From the NCBI RefSeq assembly GCF_000424285.1, contig NZ_AUJP01000010.1, positions 62,001-126,000 on the forward strand: a stretch of DNA of 64,000 bases, in the 5' to 3' direction. Both the position numbers and the translations under genes were made by a program. This DNA comes from Butyrivibrio sp. MB2005. GTDB lineage: Bacteria > Bacillota > Clostridia > Lachnospirales > Lachnospiraceae. This document shows, piece after piece, positions 25,487 through 33,853 of the stretch. The notes beneath the pieces were generated by a model that had not been told where the DNA came from, did not search any database, and saw only the letters and a program-made list of their open reading frames with translations. The first letter of the stretch is position 1; every line of letters begins with the position of its first letter.

Positions 25487-25510
25487 AAGGCTGGCGCTAT
25501 GGCCAGCCTT
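25487..25510 (+). terminator. Terminator of the 86-residue gene
   Basis: A 9-bp stem AAGGCTGGC/GCCAGCCTT followed by TTTTC lies 17 bases after the stop codon. Confidence 0.9.
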
Positions 25511-25563
25511 TTTTCATATTATCAGTAAATCTACATTTTCAAAGAACAAAATCCTATCCACCA

Positions 25564-26034
25564 TCATGAAGTAAAATACAGTATTGCACAAACAAGAGAA
25601 AGTACCCAGAAAACCACGCTGAAATAAATAGTCCATCTGTTGCTGTCATATTTTTCAGTCTCTATGTAGTTCTCCTTAATAAGCTCTATTCTCTCCTCTT
25701 CATGGCCATCATAAATAGGTTCTTCAGGTTCTTCTTCCTCTTCGCCCTCACCCTCTTCTCCTGATTCATCAGTTTCATCATGTTCAGGCTCATTGTCCAG
25801 GGAAATATCCTCAAGGGTGGTTTCTTCCGGCTCGGGAACCGGCATTTCAACCTCATCTCCCGACAGTTCTGACACACCCTGAGGCTCAGGTTCAGTTTCT
25901 TCCTCCCTGCCAATCATGTCGGGATCCTTAAGCACAGGCTTTTCAACCCTGTTAAACTCTCCGACTATGAAAAAGCCAAGTCCCACAAGGAACAGAACCA
26001 GCGTATAAATAAGATAGATAAGATTATGCTTCAT
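25564..26034 (-). CDS. Membrane protein with acidic external domain
   Basis: About 156 residues. One membrane segment lies at the N-terminus (LIYLIYTLVLFLVGLGFFIV) and one at the C-terminus (IYFSVVFWVLSLVCAILYF), separated by about 100 residues dominated by Glu, Asp and Pro. The central region has no Cys or obvious fold and is probably a disordered acidic loop. Function unknown. I preferred the ATG at 26034 to the one at 26040 because the AGAGGGGG site directly abuts the outer ATG. It is downstream of the lysozyme-LRR gene by 79 bases and may be co-transcribed with it. Confidence 0.75.
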   Translation of the reverse strand: MKHNLIYLIYTLVLFLVGLGFFIVGEFNRVEKPVLKDPDMIGREEETEPEPQGVSELSGDEVEMPVPEPEETTLEDISLDNEPEHDETDESGEEGEGEEEEEPEEPIYDGHEEERIELIKENYIETEKYDSNRWTIYFSVVFWVLSLVCAILYFTS

Positions 26035-26113
26035 GAACATCCCCCTCTGCAGTCACGAATAATCTCTCACTCAAAAGCACATTCGATAAGAAAACTCTCT
26101 GGCGATTAAACAA

Positions 26114-27094
26114 TCAGCTCTTCTTGAACTTTACTCCATCCGGTGTCATTTCCTTCAGAACAGACTTGTAAGTCTTGATCACCTTCTTATTGATCTTAAA
26201 TACTGCTTTTTTGTTTATCTTTGCAAAACATCCCGGGCCAAACTCTGCAATCTTCTTGGACTTAATGTTTATGGATGTGAGATTCTTGCATTTATAAAAT
26301 GCATTCTTCCCAATCTTTGTTACATTCTTACCGATGGTAACGGTAGTGAGTTTTTTATTGCCCTTGCAGGCACCTGATGCAATCTCAGTAACCTTGGCCT
26401 TGATATCACCGATAGTTACTGTGTTTGGAATATTCAGTACCGCAGCCTTTTTATCTGCTACCTTCTTAAAACAGAATGTATTCTCAGTAAGAGCTATGAA
26501 GGTTCCTTCATCTGTCTTATACTTCTGTCCCGGAGTCAGCTTAAGAACTATATCCTTATATCTGGGATAATAAACTGTCTTTGCCAGGTCGCCTCTCTGC
26601 TCTGCCCTGGTCTCCTTATCAGCAGGAATCTCGAAGTAATAGCACCATCTGTAGCCCGCATTGTAAGCACCCTTTTTATCGTTGCTTACACCCTTTAGAG
26701 GCTCAAGCACACTGTTTCTGTAATAATAGTCACCCTCAAGCTCAGATTTCAGATACTCAAGCTGTCCCTCAAGCTCCTTGTAATCATAGCCCTCTCTGCG
26801 ACAATATCTTTTCAGATTCTCGTATCTCGCACCATGCCACTGACATATCCCGTAACTTGTTCCGTTATCACTTTCCGCATTTGTCCTAAAGCTGGATTCT
26901 TTCTCGATGTTAGCAAGAACACCGGCACTTGCGGCATTGTTAAAATCCATGTTCTCCATGAGGTAATAAAAAATCTTTTCCTCATTGTTTTTACCGCGCA
27001 AAGATGCAGCCTGTACGCTGCTCTGTGGCACAAACAGACTGCATCCTAAAATAATCGTAATTCCAATTAGTGTTTTTCCCCAAAAACCTTTCAT
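26114..27094 (-). CDS. Secreted lysozyme-like protein with LRR_5 C-terminus
   Basis: A 326-residue protein with a signal peptide (1-29, ending SVQAA). Residues about 38-170 form a phage-tail-lysozyme-like domain: FYYLMENMDFNNAASAGVLA, then NIEKESSFRTNAES with the likely catalytic glutamate, then SYGICQWHGARYENL. Residues about 205-310 carry LRR_5 repeats (GACKGNKKLTTVTIGKNVTKIG, in two parts), like those of the BspA-like gene at 953. The combination suggests a peptidoglycan-cutting enzyme held at the wall by repeats. It starts after GGAGGGAG. It may help cell separation or adhesion; the substrate is inferred. Confidence 0.88.
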   Translation of the reverse strand: MKGFWGKTLIGITIILGCSLFVPQSSVQAASLRGKNNEEKIFYYLMENMDFNNAASAGVLANIEKESSFRTNAESDNGTSYGICQWHGARYENLKRYCRREGYDYKELEGQLEYLKSELEGDYYYRNSVLEPLKGVSNDKKGAYNAGYRWCYYFEIPADKETRAEQRGDLAKTVYYPRYKDIVLKLTPGQKYKTDEGTFIALTENTFCFKKVADKKAAVLNIPNTVTIGDIKAKVTEIASGACKGNKKLTTVTIGKNVTKIGKNAFYKCKNLTSINIKSKKIAEFGPGCFAKINKKAVFKINKKVIKTYKSVLKEMTPDGVKFKKS

Positions 27095-27107
27095 ACTCCC
27101 TCCGTTG

Positions 27108-27890
27108 TTACATAGGTTTCTCGTAGTAGAACGAGCTCTTTCTGATAAAGCCTATTTCCTTGTAATTGATAATCTGTTCGGTACTACCGATAAACAGAAC
27201 TCCGCCCGGTGCGAGAGAATCATAATACTTTCTGAAAATCTCGTCCTTAGCTTCTTCTGTAAAGTAGATAAGCACGTTTCTGCATACGATAAGATGATAA
27301 TCCTTCGGATAGGGCTCTCTTAACAGATCAGCCTGCTTGAAGTTTACTCTCTTCTTAACGTCATCTGCTACGCGCCATTTACCACCGGCTTCCTGTGTGA
27401 GATATTTCTTCTTCATCTCTGCAGGAACAGCCTTAACTTCCTTGTCATCATATACGCCTGCTCTTGCTTTTGCAAGGGCAACAGTATCGATATCCCATGC
27501 CGTAACACTTATCTGGTTAAGCGGAATATGGTTAGATAACAGCATAACTATAGTATATGGCTCATCACCTGTAGAGCAGGCAGCACTCCATATCTTAAGA
27601 TTCTTACCAAATTTATTGATAAGCTCAGGAACCATCTGCTTATCCATAAGATTCCACTGATCAATATTTCTGTAGAACTCAGATACGTTTATGGTCAGAT
27701 AAGTGATAAATGTCTCTCTGGCAGTCTGATCCTTCTTAATGAGATCCATGTACTGATCATAGCCCTTACACTCAGTCTTACTGATAAGTGTATCGATCCT
27801 GCGCTTCATCTGCTTTTCTTTGTACGCATTAAGATCAATCTTTGTAAGCTTATATACTTCGCCTTTGAACCATTCGTAATCAACAGCCAT
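27108..27890 (-). CDS. cheR: Chemotaxis methyltransferase CheR
   Basis: A 260-residue protein. The N-terminal helical domain (about 1-75) contains KQMKRRIDTLISK, used to dock on receptors, and the C-terminal SAM-binding domain has IWSAACSTGDEPYTIVMLL (about 98-116) and the family segment YHLIVCRNVLIYFTEEA. CheR adds methyl groups to receptor glutamates for adaptation. SACST replaces the more common SAGCSTGEE. No CheB is adjacent; a chemoreceptor gene and a CheC/FliY-like gene occur elsewhere in the window. It starts after AGGGGGA and has its own promoter about 65 bases upstream. Confidence 0.94.
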   Translation of the reverse strand: MAVDYEWFKGEVYKLTKIDLNAYKEKQMKRRIDTLISKTECKGYDQYMDLIKKDQTARETFITYLTINVSEFYRNIDQWNLMDKQMVPELINKFGKNLKIWSAACSTGDEPYTIVMLLSNHIPLNQISVTAWDIDTVALAKARAGVYDDKEVKAVPAEMKKKYLTQEAGGKWRVADDVKKRVNFKQADLLREPYPKDYHLIVCRNVLIYFTEEAKDEIFRKYYDSLAPGGVLFIGSTEQIINYKEIGFIRKSSFYYEKPM

Positions 27891-27951
27891 CTTTAAATCC
27901 CCCTAATCAAGAATTTATAGGATAATTCCTACCATGATAACTACTGATTTT

Positions 27952-27981
27952 AGTATAGCCCACTAAATACATGAGTGTAAA
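27952..27981 (-). promoter_or_regulatory. Sigma-A-type promoter of cheR
   Basis: On the minus strand TTTACA and TATACT are separated by 18 bases, about 62 bases before the cheR ATG. Confidence 0.55.
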
Positions 27982-28027
27982 ATTAAATATATATAAACAA
28001 AATTATGATTATATAACATTCATTGTA

Positions 28028-28240
28028 TCACGACTTCTTAAGCTTCTTTGTAAGATAAAACATGCAGATAAAACATAGGACAATCTGCACCAGCGTAGAG
28101 CAGGGAGTAGCCAGACCTATATGAAAAAGTGATACAGGCTCTCTTTTGCTCATAAAATAAGAAACCGGAATCCTTACAAGAAAAGCACCGGTATTGCAAA
28201 ACTTAAAAGCGGTCCCAAAATCGGGCCTTCGGTAAAATTC
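28028..28240 (-). pseudogene. C-terminal remnant of a MATE-family transporter
   Basis: A stop-bounded open frame of about 70 codons with no start codon at its head (TAG then GAA at 28240). The translation contains NTGAFLVRIPVSYFMS, PVSLFHIGLATPCSTLVQIV and the ending YLTKKLKKS, which match the last two membrane helices of Lachnospiraceae-type MATE multidrug exporters. The first 370 or so residues are missing; upstream is the intact DUF3021 gene only seven bases away. It is a deletion remnant and explains most of the 357-base gap before cheR. Confidence 0.75.
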
Positions 28241-28246
28241 CTAGTC

Positions 28247-28699
28247 TTATCCATTTTCATCTGTATTCTTCAAATCCTTGATATCCTCAAGGGCATTATT
28301 TATCTCCTTAACTTTTTGGCTGTAAATAAGAAAATTCACAAACCATATTGTAATGTAAGCCCATATAAACAGCATAACACCAAGCCAGAAAAATGGATTA
28401 TTAATTAATAGCCATCCCTGAATCGCGGCCAGCACCCAAAAACCTGAGAAGGATATAATAAAATGAGTAAATGTAACTCGCAAAATGCTCCAACGATCTA
28501 CATCGTATACCGCAGAGGATCCCATACTGATAGCACCATATAATCCTCCGGCCAATAGTTCCAGAACCGAATGTACTGATAGTGTAAGCTCTCCGGGTTC
28601 TCCCTGGCTTGACAGATACCATACTGTAAGTCCTATAAGGATACCTATCCAGAATCCGATGATGCCTAAGATGAGAGCTCTTTTCATTATTCTACTCAT
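28247..28699 (-). CDS. DUF3021 membrane protein
   Basis: A 150-residue protein with four hydrophobic segments and a short Lys/Glu-rich C-terminal tail, the architecture of DUF3021 proteins that always sit next to a LytTR regulator. Recognisable points are ALILGIIGFWIGILIGLTVW, GAISMGSSAVYDVDRWSILR and THFIISFSGFWVLAAIQGW. The chosen start, ATG 28699, overlaps the LytTR stop (8 bases) and has AAAGGTGG upstream. In this pairing the membrane protein is thought to hold the DNA-binding partner at the membrane or silence it. The signal is unknown. Confidence 0.88.
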   Translation of the reverse strand: MSRIMKRALILGIIGFWIGILIGLTVWYLSSQGEPGELTLSVHSVLELLAGGLYGAISMGSSAVYDVDRWSILRVTFTHFIISFSGFWVLAAIQGWLLINNPFFWLGVMLFIWAYITIWFVNFLIYSQKVKEINNALEDIKDLKNTDENG

Positions 28700-29183
28700 G
28701 CTTATCACCACCTTTCCTCAGAACGGCCAGCCTCTCCTGGATATGCTTCATAAAACGCCTTGCTACCCAGGTCTGTGTACCATTAACAAAAATAACCTTA
28801 ATAGTCCCCGCTATACTCATATCAAAGCTGGAAACCTTCTTAAGATTTACTATCTCACCCCGGCTGATTCTGACAAACGCATCTGACCTCAGTACATTCT
28901 CTAATTCCTTCAGCGGAATCCTTACTTCATACTCATCTGAATCAGTACACACCTTAAGCTTACGGCTCTCTGTATAAACACGGACAATATCCTTCTTATT
29001 AAGCAGAATGTCCATGTCCTCTTTGCGCACCGCAATTTTTTTATCTGAATCATCTGCAGCGCATTGTTTTACGCTCTCAATTATCCTCTCAACTAATTCT
29101 GTCTTCTCAGATGCCCTGATCACCACCTGAGGCTTATCATATCCAGAATCAATCTCAAGACGAATGCTAATTTTCTCATCCAT
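28692..29183 (-). CDS. LytTR-family DNA-binding regulator
   Basis: A 163-residue protein. Residues about 50-145 form a LytTR domain: ILLNKKDIVRVYTESRKLKV, YEVRIPLKELENVL, AFVRISRGEIVNLKKV and the final GTQTWVARRFMKHIQERL. No receiver domain is attached, as usual for the LytTR-DUF3021 group, so control probably comes from the membrane partner rather than phosphorylation. LytTR proteins bind pairs of direct repeats about 21 bases apart. Such a pair lies at 32468-32501 in front of the secreted-protein operon 3 kb away. A long inverted repeat lies directly upstream of this gene. Confidence 0.93.
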   Translation of the reverse strand: MDEKISIRLEIDSGYDKPQVVIRASEKTELVERIIESVKQCAADDSDKKIAVRKEDMDILLNKKDIVRVYTESRKLKVCTDSDEYEVRIPLKELENVLRSDAFVRISRGEIVNLKKVSSFDMSIAGTIKVIFVNGTQTWVARRFMKHIQERLAVLRKGGDKHE

Positions 29184-29192
29184 TAGCCATCA

Positions 29193-29280
29193 ATTCCTCA
29201 TGCGAAAAATCCAAGATCACCATCAATTACAACAGACAATACCATTGTAACAAATTGTGAGGATTCTTTGCATGAGGAAT
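29193..29280. repeat. 20-bp inverted repeat upstream of the LytTR gene
   Basis: ATTCCTCATGC + GAAAAATCC (29193-29212) pairs with GGATTCTTT + GCATGAGGAAT (29261-29280), 48 bases apart, with two to three mismatches. The arms bracket the likely LytTR promoter region and could be operator arms or a leader-RNA stem. Confidence 0.6.
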
Positions 29281-29350
29281 GTAGGATAACTTTATTATTT
29301 ACTTAAGGATGTTTTCAACAAGTACAACTGCGGTAAAAACACTTCATACT

Positions 29351-29785
29351 TCATTGACAATACGGATAATTATATGTAAATCCTGTGGTTTCCTGAGCAA
29401 CAGGATCATCAAATATATGTCTGTAATTATTGCCATTAAATCCATCCGTAGAATACCCTATTAATGTTCTAAGTTGATCTGCTGTTCCACCATAATAAAC
29501 AGATCTAAGGCTTATCATCGTTTCTGACCCCCAGCCGTCAGCGGTAAAACCGTCGCAGTAACTGACTTGCTCTCACCTACTTTCAAGTCAACAGATGTAT
29601 AGTCAAGTTTTACCTCTTTTACAGCAACCTTCTTAACAACCTTCAAAGTGATAACACACTTCTTCTTTTTATCTTTGGTAGTTACGGTTATTTTGGCTTT
29701 CCCATTCTTTTTACCGGTTATCACACCATTATTTGTGATAGTGGCAATCTTCTTATTAACAAGTCCCCCAAAGTATTCATTTAAA
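29351..29785 (-). pseudogene. Broken gene with Big_2 domain fragments
   Basis: Two open stretches in different frames without a proper start. The first (29785 to about 29515) encodes the second half of one Big_2 domain (NKKIATITNNGVITGKKNG, ITVTTKDKKKKCVITLKV) and the first half of another (VKEVKLDYTSVDLKVGESK), then stops. The second (about 29545 to 29351) encodes a different 62-codon tail containing SLRSVYYGGTADQLRTLIG and YNYPYCQ. It looks like deletion debris of a surface-protein gene and accounts for the 600-base gap before the LytTR gene. Confidence 0.7.
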
Positions 29786-31222
29786 TTATTTCTTCACCTT
29801 TACTTTTATTGTTACAGTCTTCTTGCCGGCTTTTACAGTAATCTTGCAGCTGCCCTTTTTCTTGGCAGTAATGGTTATCTCGCCGGTTTCCTGATCAATC
29901 TTCGCAGTCGCGATCTTTTTATTACTTGATTTGACTGTGATTTTTTCCTTTGTAGATACATAGTCTGGTGAAGCTGTTGCTTTTACAGTTGCAATACTTC
30001 CTTTTGAAGCAAGATTCACTGATTTCTTCGAAACCTTAAGCTTTGTGGTTTTAACTTCTCCGGTTTGTACTTTAACATTCAGCTTACATGACAGTCCCGA
30101 TTTAGTGGTTACCGTAATCTTGGTAGAACCCTTCTTTATGCCTTTTATAGAAAGAGTCGTTCCGCTATAAGATACTGTCGCTATCTTGCTATTTGCAGAT
30201 TCCACTGATTTTATTTCATCATTTGTAAGAGTTGCTTTAACAGTCTTAAGAGTCTTACCCTTCTGAATGACTACTGACGATGTATTAAGCCTAAATGAAG
30301 GAATTGTTGCAGGCTTGGTTGTTTCATTATTGGTGGTATCGGAGTTATGGCTATTGTCGGTATCATTATTGTTGTTAGTGTTGTTATTATTGTTACCATT
30401 GTTGTTATTTCCTACAGGCTCTATTACTACTGTTTTCGGATATGAGCCATCCGATGCTAATATTACCTTGGTATTGGAATCACCCATACCAACGTATCCT
30501 CCCGCCGGAGTCGTTATAGCAAGAGCCGGATTTATATTGATATTGCCAAAGGTTCTTAATGGATAATAAACAGAATCTTCACGGTAAATTGTCGCCGTTA
30601 CTTTGGTGACATTTGCGCCTATATTTATATCTTTACTTCCATCAGAAAAAAATCCCGTTTCTATTCCCCAACTACCTTTAGCAAAAAGAGTTCCATCTAC
30701 GATGTTTACAGTGCCCGCTGAGAAGATGCCTCTGGAAGACCCACCAGTTGCCTCAGTGGTTATCTTACCTTTAAGATTAAGAGTTTCTGATTGATAATTT
30801 GTACAGATACCGCACGCGACCGTACTGATATTTATTCCAGTGCCTGTACCATTCACCGTTAAAGTAGCGTTGTTCTGATTACTTCCTATACCAATTGAGG
30901 AATTTGTTATGCTACTTATGCTACCATATCCACTCACAGTAAGGCTGTCTAATTCAGAATATATACCGTATGTATTGCCATTTTTTGAATATGAGCTTGT
31001 AATATTAGAACCTTCGAGCGTAAGGGTATTAGTATCGGGATTATACGAGGCAGTACCATTTCCAAGAATATTTCCCGCATTATCTGAAGATACCTGTGTC
31101 TCCCCCACCCATAGATTGTAATAATCGCTTGCCTTTACAATACGGGAAGGATAAAGCATAAACAACGCCACAATAAACAATGTAACCATAATTAACCTTG
31201 ACTTATTAGTTTTACACTCCAT
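29786..31222 (-). CDS. Secreted protein with beta-helix-like region and Big_2 domains
   Basis: A 478-residue protein with a signal peptide (about 1-30, ending RIVKA). Residues about 35-260 are rich in short beta segments with regularly spaced Asn, Gly and Ser (LTLEGSNITSSYSKNGN, LTVNGTGTGINI, LNLKGKITTEATGG), consistent with a right-handed beta-helix. An Asn/Thr/Asp-rich linker (about 268-305) is followed by two Big_2 Ig-like domains (about 310-475), each ending in ITVTTK or ITITAKK motifs. There is no sorting signal. It begins 31 bases after the gene upstream and is probably read from the same promoter at 32435. A surface or matrix role is inferred. Confidence 0.82.
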   Translation of the reverse strand: MECKTNKSRLIMVTLFIVALFMLYPSRIVKASDYYNLWVGETQVSSDNAGNILGNGTASYNPDTNTLTLEGSNITSSYSKNGNTYGIYSELDSLTVSGYGSISSITNSSIGIGSNQNNATLTVNGTGTGINISTVACGICTNYQSETLNLKGKITTEATGGSSRGIFSAGTVNIVDGTLFAKGSWGIETGFFSDGSKDINIGANVTKVTATIYREDSVYYPLRTFGNININPALAITTPAGGYVGMGDSNTKVILASDGSYPKTVVIEPVGNNNNGNNNNNTNNNNDTDNSHNSDTTNNETTKPATIPSFRLNTSSVVIQKGKTLKTVKATLTNDEIKSVESANSKIATVSYSGTTLSIKGIKKGSTKITVTTKSGLSCKLNVKVQTGEVKTTKLKVSKKSVNLASKGSIATVKATASPDYVSTKEKITVKSSNKKIATAKIDQETGEITITAKKKGSCKITVKAGKKTVTIKVKVKK

Positions 31223-31253
31223 TCTAAGCTCCTTTCCTATCTGCCATTTCTGA

Positions 31254-32309
31254 TTACTTAACTGTAAGCTTAAGTGTTACTGTCGCAGTACCTTTCTTGT
31301 AATTCTTATCTCCTGCTGCAGAAACCTTAACTGTTACATTGTAGGTTCCTTTAGGAAGCCCAGGCTTGATTACCAGATCACCGGTCTTTCTATTGACTCC
31401 AATCTTCACATTAGCTTTTTCCATCGAATATGATACTTTGCCCACTGCCTTAGAAAGCTTGAACAGTTTTGAAGATTTGATCGTTTGTTTAGTTTTCTTC
31501 AGCTTTTTATACTTAACTGTAGGATTCTTCCTGAATTTCAGCACTCCGGGATTCTTTGCTTTGTTTATCTTCCATTTAATGGTCTTGGCTTTTGTTGTCC
31601 CATCAGACCACTTATATCCTTTTGCCAGCTTTGCAGTGGCTTTGTATGTTCCAGCATTTTTCTGTTTATTACCTGTAACGGTATAACCTGTGCCTTCTGC
31701 TACTCCTGTCTGTTTCTTACCATTGTAAACAAGAGTCTGACCTTCCGGTATCTGAGCTATTTTTTCTCCGGTCATAGCACCTGCGCCACCTCCGCCACCG
31801 GAGCCACCATTTCCACCGCCTTCTCCGGTACCTGTTCCACCGGAGCCGCCGCCATTTTCTCCTGAAGAATTGCCTTCACCACCTGAACCACTTGTCGAAC
31901 CACCGTCTGGATTATTCTTATCATAGTTACATTTTGTACACACGCCTTTCGAATTAAAGGTATGCTCTTCAGAGATAATAAATGAACCGCAGACTTCACA
32001 TATGCTATTTATGTTATGTGAAGTTGCATTAGAAGGAGTATAAGTCCTGCTTGTTAAAGTGTGAGATTGCTCTAGCAACGTATCATATGTTCCATTTGTT
32101 CCATCTAACAATTTGTTACATACAGGGCAGAACGACCTGATTGTATGCTTATCCAGCGTCCGTTCAATCACTCGTATCTGATAAGAACTAGCATGATCGT
32201 TGCCACAAGCAGTTGCCGCTGCCGCCACCTCCAGACAAGCGCTGTTAAAAGTAATTATCATTGATACAATAATAGAAAATGCAACTAATAATACGTTTCT
32301 CTTCTTCAT
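31254..32309 (-). CDS. Secreted protein with Cys-rich N-terminus and Gly-rich linker
   Basis: About 351 residues from the ATG at 32309 (MKKRNVLLV; the longer frame has no ribosome site, while AAGGCAGGT precedes this one). The signal peptide ends ACLEVAAA. The N-terminal part holds CxxC pairs (CPVCNKL, CEVCGSF, CTKCNYD), each preceded by His-rich or Asn-rich stretches, suggesting zinc-ribbon-like folds. A Gly/Ser linker spans about 145-185. The C-terminal 165 residues contain a YNGKKQTG and NAGTYKATAKL region, as in MBG-type repeats, and a final beta domain. Ligand unknown. Its promoter carries a possible LytTR binding site. Confidence 0.8.
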   Translation of the reverse strand: MKKRNVLLVAFSIIVSMIITFNSACLEVAAAATACGNDHASSYQIRVIERTLDKHTIRSFCPVCNKLLDGTNGTYDTLLEQSHTLTSRTYTPSNATSHNINSICEVCGSFIISEEHTFNSKGVCTKCNYDKNNPDGGSTSGSGGEGNSSGENGGGSGGTGTGEGGGNGGSGGGGGAGAMTGEKIAQIPEGQTLVYNGKKQTGVAEGTGYTVTGNKQKNAGTYKATAKLAKGYKWSDGTTKAKTIKWKINKAKNPGVLKFRKNPTVKYKKLKKTKQTIKSSKLFKLSKAVGKVSYSMEKANVKIGVNRKTGDLVIKPGLPKGTYNVTVKVSAAGDKNYKKGTATVTLKLTVK

Positions 32310-32434
32310 AGAACTTACCTGCCTTTCATCCAGAAATACCAAGATATTACCCCGATATGTCCTGATTCATTTCACATCGTATATTACGCAAATTCACAAT
32401 CATATTTCATCGCTGATTTGTTTTGTACGTCCAT

Positions 32435-32501
32435 ATTATATGTTCCATTCCCTTTGCATCAATGCTTTATGTCTAAGCGGTCGTTTTATATGTCTAAGCG
32501 G
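32435..32501 (-). promoter_or_regulatory. Promoter with LytTR-like direct repeats
   Basis: On the minus strand TTGATG (32457-32462) and TATAAT (32435-32440) are separated by 16 bases. Five bases upstream of the -35 begin two identical 13-base repeats, CCGCTTAGACATA, at 32468-32480 and 32489-32501, with a period of 21 bases (two helical turns). That layout is typical of LytTR activators such as AgrA and ComE. It drives the two secreted-protein genes. Confidence 0.6.
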
Positions 32502-32624
32502 TTTCTATTTAGATATGCTATGGTTTAGCACGTAAAAAAGTGCCTACGGCACCTCAACTCCCCTGCCCCTCACTCATGAGGGGTTGGGGTTGTTTTTTGC
32601 CCTAAGTCCTTCATAATAATATCT

Positions 32625-33827
32625 ATGAAACGTAATACACTACAGGAATTGTTTCGAGATCACTATGAAGAAATTCAATATACACTCCATCCCAGAAAGA
32701 CCGAGATGGAAAACATTGATAAAATGATCAATTGTGGCGATCCATCTTATGGTGGTGCCATGTATGGTTGTGCTGAATGTGGTACTCTCAAGTTCATCCC
32801 TTTCCGCTGTCATTCAAGGTTCTGCCCTACTTGTGGCGCTTTATATTCTCAGAAACGTGCCCAAGCTATGTCATTCAAACTGATAAACTGCCAGCATCGT
32901 CACTGTGTATTCACCATTTCCAAAGAACTCCGTCACTACTTTCTTGAAGACAGAGACCTTCTTAATTGCTTATTTGACGCTGCAAGTAGTGTGATTCACC
33001 AGATGTTTTACAAGATGAACAAATCACAAAACTTCACTCCCGGTTATATCCTTGTACTGCATACATTTGGCAGGCCGCTTGAGTGGAATCCTCATATACA
33101 CTGCCTCATCTCCGAAGGTGGAGTAGGTGATACAGGTTTCTGGCGCAAGGTCGATTTCTTCAGTTTCAAATACATGCGCCATGCTTTCCAAACAGCTCTT
33201 CTAAGCCTTATGGAAAACCGCATCACTGATCCTCAAAAGAAAGCTCAGTTCAAAAGAGAAAAAGCACTCTCTTACAAAAATCAGAAGGATGGCTTCTACA
33301 TCTATGCAAAGCCAACACTTGCTGATAAGAATACTGTAGCCAAGTATATAGGCCGTTACCTTGGTCGCCCTGTAATAGGGCTTTCAAGAATAGATTCCTA
33401 TGATAAAGAAAAGGATACTATCACTTTCCACTACAATCGGCATGAAGATGAAGTTCTTGTAACTGAGACCATACCAGCCATTGAATTCATCAAGCGTCTC
33501 ATACAGCACATACCTGAAAAAGACTTTAAGATGATCCGTTACTATGGCGTTTATGGTCGTCATAGGGAATCAGACAAAAAGCTAAGCCGTCTGATTCATG
33601 CTTCAAAAAGGCCCTTCTATAAATCATTCCTGCAGTGGCGTTCAGGAATTTTATCTGCTTTCGGATATGATCCATTAAAGTGTCCAAAGTGTAACAGCAC
33701 CATGAAATTCCTCGAACTATACTACAATCACAAACGTGTTTCTCTCGAAGACTTATATGAAAAGGTAATGGGAAAATGCCGTCCCAAATGTCGCGCCCCT
33801 GTTCAAACCAATTCCCTGGCATGCTAA
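32625..33827 (+). CDS. IS91-family (Y2) transposase
   Basis: A 400-residue HUH single-strand transposase. The N-terminal zinc-binding part has Cys 49, 52, 62, 67 and 70 (CAECG ... CHSRFCPTC). The metal-binding HUH motif is NPHIHC (about 155-160), and the double tyrosine is YIGRY (Y241 and Y245), giving the Y2 signature. FHYNRHEDE is also typical of the Y2_Tnp domain. Two cysteines, CPKC, near residue 352 form a second zinc ribbon. The length is normal for the family and there is no frameshift, so it may be active. It is followed 26 bases later by a small acidic-protein gene with its own AGGAGG. Confidence 0.93.
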   Translation: MKRNTLQELFRDHYEEIQYTLHPRKTEMENIDKMINCGDPSYGGAMYGCAECGTLKFIPFRCHSRFCPTCGALYSQKRAQAMSFKLINCQHRHCVFTISKELRHYFLEDRDLLNCLFDAASSVIHQMFYKMNKSQNFTPGYILVLHTFGRPLEWNPHIHCLISEGGVGDTGFWRKVDFFSFKYMRHAFQTALLSLMENRITDPQKKAQFKREKALSYKNQKDGFYIYAKPTLADKNTVAKYIGRYLGRPVIGLSRIDSYDKEKDTITFHYNRHEDEVLVTETIPAIEFIKRLIQHIPEKDFKMIRYYGVYGRHRESDKKLSRLIHASKRPFYKSFLQWRSGILSAFGYDPLKCPKCNSTMKFLELYYNHKRVSLEDLYEKVMGKCRPKCRAPVQTNSLAC

Positions 33828-33853
33828 AATGAGGCATGACAGGAGGATAGATC

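Noticed and set aside
30330-30420. AAC/GTT-rich microsatellite as a regulatory repeat
   Set aside because: It encodes the Asn/Thr-rich linker of the secreted protein at 29786-31222; it is a coding low-complexity stretch, though slippage is possible.
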